Shown: positions 5,201-7,192 of the stretch, piece after piece
How positions within the stretch are numbered: the stretch's first letter is position 1
How the letters are laid out: each line of letters begins with the position of its first letter
NCBI GenBank assembly: GCA_018260275.1
Contig: JAGLBK010000138.1
Location: 1 to 7,192 of the forward strand
Length of the DNA stretch: 7,192 nt
Direction: 5' to 3'
DNA from: Deinococcus sp.
GTDB lineage: Bacteria; Deinococcota; Deinococci; Deinococcales; Deinococcaceae
Notes under the pieces: model-generated
Databases searched by the model: none
Told to the model about the DNA's origin: nothing
The model's input: the letters and a program-made list of their open reading frames with translations, nothing else
Program-made: the position numbers and the translations under genes

Positions 5201-7192
5201 CTCTGACCAGAAAGTAGGAATCTACAAGGCCAGTACGGGCAAAATCCTGTCGGCCTCCTATGCCCTCCACGCCGAGGAGCGCCGCCAGGCCGACGCTGGC
5301 GTGGATGCCTGGGCCAAAAGTGAAGAGGCCAAGGCCCTCACCAGCCAAGAGCGTGAAGCCGAAATTGCCCGTCGCAAGGGGGAAAACCGCACCGCCGAGA
5401 AAAATGCCAACCTGGCTGCCCAGCGCGAGCAGGCCGACCTGCTGCGGCAAGCCTCCCAGTCTGCTCAGCAGCAGGCCAAGCAAAACGCGGAAGCCGCTGA
5501 GCGGCAGGGCCGCGAACTCGCCTCCAAACAGCGGGCCAGTGCTCAGGAAACGGCCCGCCTGGTGGGGGAGGGCCTGACGACTGCCCGCGACGCCGCCTTG
5601 AGATCGGCGGGTGACGATCTGGCAGCCCAGCTGGCCGTGCAGCAGCAGTTCGCGCCCAAAATTCGGGCCGCTGCCGAACAGGAAGCCCTGGCCGTGCTCC
5701 AGGCCCGCAAATCGGCCAATGACGCCTGGAAAGCTGAGCAGGAGAAATCTGCCCGTGACACTATCCCGGACGCCGCAAAGCGGGCTGCTCGCTTGAGCGA
5801 GATTGAATCGGCCTGGCGCACCGAAAACACCAACGCCTACAAGGCGTACTACGCGGCCATCGGCAAAGCGGCCACGGAGTCAGCCCAGACGATCAAGGAC
5901 GCCAGCGGCAAGGCCGCTACAGCGGCCCAGAGCGTCGCGGCTGAACTGGCGCAGGGCATCGTGGACAGCAATGCCGCGCTGGCTGATCTCAAGAACAACC
6001 CTGTGGGCGAACGCACCAATCGCCCGGCACCGCTCAGCCTCGACCAGCGTCAGAAGAAGGAATTCAGCTATCTCTACGACAGCCTTACCAACCTGGACGA
6101 CGCCGTGGCGGGTGACGCCCATGCCCTGGAAGTGCTCGACAAGATGCTCCAGAACACGGCGCAGTCGGGCGGCATAAGCGCCGAGCAGCTCAAGATTCTG
6201 CAAGGCGTGCTGGCGGGAACCGAAAGCGCCGCCCGCCAGATGGCGCAGGGCATCGAGGACTCCGACGCGGCGCTGCGCGAGGTGCTGGCAACGCCCGTAG
6301 GAGAGGGCACCTTCCGGCCTGACCAGCAGGGCGATACCCAGAAGGCGCTTTACAACGACTTGCTGACCACCTTCCAGAACTTGGGCGACGAAACCACCAA
6401 AGACACCATGCTCATGGGGCTGTACGCCGACATGCTGGAGAACCTGGGCAGGTCGGGCGGCGTGACAGCTGAGCAGCTCACCCACCTGAAAACGGTGCTG
6501 AGCGAAGCGGCAGACACAGCTGGGGCACTCGCCAGAGGCATCGAAGATTCGGACGCGGCGCTGCGCGAGCAGCAGGCCAATCCAGTTGGGGAAGGCGCCT
6601 TCCGGCCCGACCCCGTGGGTAAGGCCCAGAAAGAGACGTTCGACAACCTGGGCAAGATGCTGGGCGGCCTGAGCCTGGAAACGGTACAGGACGCGGCGGC
6701 ACTCAAGCCGTTCGTGGACATGATCGAGAATGCTGGTGAGCACGGGGGAATCACTGCCGAGCAGCTGGGCAAACTCCGCGATCAGCTCGAACGGCTCAAG
6801 ACCAGCGTCACCAGCGCAGCCGACATAGACGTGCCGATCACGGCTCTGGAAACCGCAGCCAACTCCGCTGTGGACAAAGTAGACGCCCTTGTCGTCAGCT
6901 TCCAGAACGGCGAGATTACTGGCAAAGACTTTGCCAAGCAAGCCTTCGAGGCCGTCCCAGCGCTCGAACGGATGGCGAAGGCTGCTGACGCCGCTGGGAA
7001 TACCGAACTGGGCGGCAACCTCCGCGACAGCATTACTGCACTCAAGGGGTTGGTACCCGCAGCTGACGCGGCATCCTACTCGCACGAGTTGCTAGCGAGT
7101 GCTGAGGACAAGGTGGCCGAGGCGTCGGGGAAATTCGTCAAGCCAAACCGGCAAATGATCGATGAGCTGGTCAAGCTGCGCGGCGCGGCGGG
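2199..7192 (+). CDS. Phage tail tape-measure protein with embedded M23 peptidase (partial; 3' end outside window)
   Basis: This protein sets tail length, fills the tail tube and is released into the host at DNA injection. The frame is open from 2196 to the window end (at least 1664 codons). Residues below count from GTG 2199. Residues 55-77 are a small hydrophobic stretch. Residues 79-195 match the tape-measure N-terminal domain (AHTPFELAGIQDSAKRLLAF, MAQEMNQLAERGIPAWQ). Residues 298-343 are two membrane-type segments. A helical region includes the typical GDWGKAWTDL segment. An M23 metallopeptidase lies at 637-768, coiled-coil Gln/Ala/Glu-rich sequence at about 948-1121, and three tandem repeats at 1250-1539. 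At about 1.5 angstrom per residue the visible part alone suggests a tail near or above 200 nm. The start is unresolved: GTG 2199 has no ribosome site and lies in a terminator; GTG 2277 has GAAGG seven bases before it; ATG 2361 has none. The frame looks coding from about 2235 (LDDSTGRYVREGEN), so the true 5' end may have been lost. Confidence 0.93.
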   Translation, partial: MAGSVFGKPDSCLDDSTGRYVREGENVGRAAGQAAGTAFGRAFNNGATASSQTFMGILAGLGMAAGAAGVGVIKLAGEAEMATTAFTTLLGSAEKAKSFYADLVNFAAHTPFELAGIQDSAKRLLAFGFTSQQILPMMTAVGDAVGALGGNKEVLDGVTLALGQMQAKGKVMAQEMNQLAERGIPAWQMLADKLGITIPEAMKRSEAGMISAAEAIPALLNGMENKFGGGMDKMSKTLLGMWSNTTDLLKQSGAAVGQAIIDALDLKGKLGGVNDFLSSFPKMLKQLDLKQWASDNSMAIAAVGGAITAMLLPALVAGAAAAWSFAAPLIPFALAGAGIVLVLKNMGVTLTDVKAGFEQAKGQAAPLIDTLRGIAGTVQTALTPVFRTVGETIRSAVSTIQHVIQDVLLPVFTAIQPHVQPIMQSLGGLVQQVASTVRDAFQFLGRVVNEYVIPAFQAVWPVVKPVLDFVMDGVKTAINFISGVFKTFGDVLRGDWGKAWTDLRSTIGTALLGINDAIDKGWNTLKGAVTTLGRRMVDGFRAEFNGLGSHIMLVISNALLRAVDVMPDLLKPAFAAAANKTSQMALEMRKEAQAARALNGVYGPVAGINSPSVLTPKSSGPVTSLAELQRLMGLGGDRTGTPFGHTYFGNQIHNGEDIFAPTGTDVAAPFAGMISTRWSKTTGHIIELIDAQGQKLLLGHLDHYAAGLEDAIAKAGGKLLVKQGQVIGAVGQTGSLAHKDLGPGNAHIHMMAYTPDGKIIDPKNIKFVPIGETAEAQQAIVNQPKTVATIDSVFPGAGTKSATDTAKAALTALSGELKHLAAEYKSGKIDIDEYHKSVEAVRSKAEALQVTLKVGSAEYGKADQVIISASNALKTHEKGVKDATYTYAQWVANQAALRDLALRESQDADGKLTEQQHIRLQNDLKFWNADPVRQAMLQEMGRRLQIQEKADQESTKAAKERQTALQNVAQAVGQGNVKAAQTSLDEAKRLQANELNAYGLTSDQKVGIYKASTGKILSASYALHAEERRQADAGVDAWAKSEEAKALTSQEREAEIARRKGENRTAEKNANLAAQREQADLLRQASQSAQQQAKQNAEAAERQGRELASKQRASAQETARLVGEGLTTARDAALRSAGDDLAAQLAVQQQFAPKIRAAAEQEALAVLQARKSANDAWKAEQEKSARDTIPDAAKRAARLSEIESAWRTENTNAYKAYYAAIGKAATESAQTIKDASGKAATAAQSVAAELAQGIVDSNAALADLKNNPVGERTNRPAPLSLDQRQKKEFSYLYDSLTNLDDAVAGDAHALEVLDKMLQNTAQSGGISAEQLKILQGVLAGTESAARQMAQGIEDSDAALREVLATPVGEGTFRPDQQGDTQKALYNDLLTTFQNLGDETTKDTMLMGLYADMLENLGRSGGVTAEQLTHLKTVLSEAADTAGALARGIEDSDAALREQQANPVGEGAFRPDPVGKAQKETFDNLGKMLGGLSLETVQDAAALKPFVDMIENAGEHGGITAEQLGKLRDQLERLKTSVTSAADIDVPITALETAANSAVDKVDALVVSFQNGEITGKDFAKQAFEAVPALERMAKAADAAGNTELGGNLRDSITALKGLVPAADAASYSHELLASAEDKVAEASGKFVKPNRQMIDELVKLRGAA
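4107..4502 (+). other. M23 (LytM/lysostaphin-type) endopeptidase domain within the tape-measure protein
   Basis: This domain is predicted to cut peptide cross-links of peptidoglycan with a catalytic zinc. All hallmark residues are present, numbered from GTG 2199. The HxxxD motif is HNGED (H653, D657), followed by the usual IFAPTGTDVAAPFAG. The GHLDHY segment gives H700. The HxH motif is HIH (H747, H749). H653, D657 and H749 are the expected zinc ligands; H700 and H747 are the catalytic histidines. The glycines typical of the fold (VKQGQVIGAVGQTG) precede the HxH. The domain therefore looks active. Tape measures with wall-degrading domains are known from phages of thick-walled hosts, where they help the tail cross the wall. 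Confidence 0.88.
5946..6815 (+). repeat. Three tandem ~97-residue repeats in the tape-measure C-terminal part
   Basis: Units begin at 5946 (98 codons), 6240 (96 codons) and 6528 (about 96 codons). Each starts with a GIxDSxAAL motif (GIVDSNAAL, then GIEDSDAAL twice), followed by a PVGE...RP segment. Each ends with a glycine-containing block: SGGISAEQL, SGGVTAEQL, HGGITAEQL. At DNA level 6250-6281 and 6538-6569 agree at 29 of 32 bases, while the central parts of the units have diverged. Units two and three are the closest pair. No interruption of the frame is seen. Confidence 0.8.

Noticed and set aside
5880..7085. Long open frame on the - strand (401 codons), with others such as 4419-5483 and 2589-3470
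   Set aside because: They lie opposite the tape-measure coding frame, whose domains are recognisable. Long antisense frames are common in GC-rich genes, and their predicted proteins show no domain.

Overview
The window looks like a piece of a temperate siphophage or prophage from a GC-rich bacterium. A Deinococcus-type host is my best guess, from the base composition and the GC-rich terminator style, but nothing here proves it. All supported genes read on the + strand. I see no tRNA, rRNA, CRISPR array, insertion sequence or integrase.

Layout. Positions 12-45 hold a GC-rich terminator of an unseen upstream gene. Positions 67-777 encode a small exported protein of unknown function, with a signal peptide and four cysteines, whose first half is much poorer in GC than the rest. 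Positions 778-1089 are an unusually structured non-coding interval with three consecutive strong hairpins (822-847, 888-922, 937-988); the last is followed by a T-rich tract. Positions 1090-1329 encode a 79-residue protein of unknown function. It overlaps by one base a gene (1329-2090) for a BRO-N family phage antirepressor-like protein with a second, cysteine/histidine-containing DNA-binding-like domain. A terminator at 2182-2216 closes this two-gene unit.

From about 2199 to the end of the window one frame stays open for about 1664 codons and continues beyond the edge. It encodes a tail tape-measure protein: an N-terminal tape-measure domain, a hydrophobic membrane-type stretch, a helical middle, a complete M23 (LytM/lysostaphin-type) zinc endopeptidase domain, a coiled-coil stretch, and three tandem repeats of about 97 residues.

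How it fits together. The tape measure sets tail length, and its M23 domain probably opens the host cell wall during DNA entry. The genes before it do not belong to a normal tail operon, where tail assembly chaperones would be expected. They look like a terminator-bounded accessory ('moron'-like) block, or the result of a rearrangement. In support, the tape-measure frame has no convincing start: its first possible start codon lies inside the preceding terminator, as if the original 5' end had been replaced.
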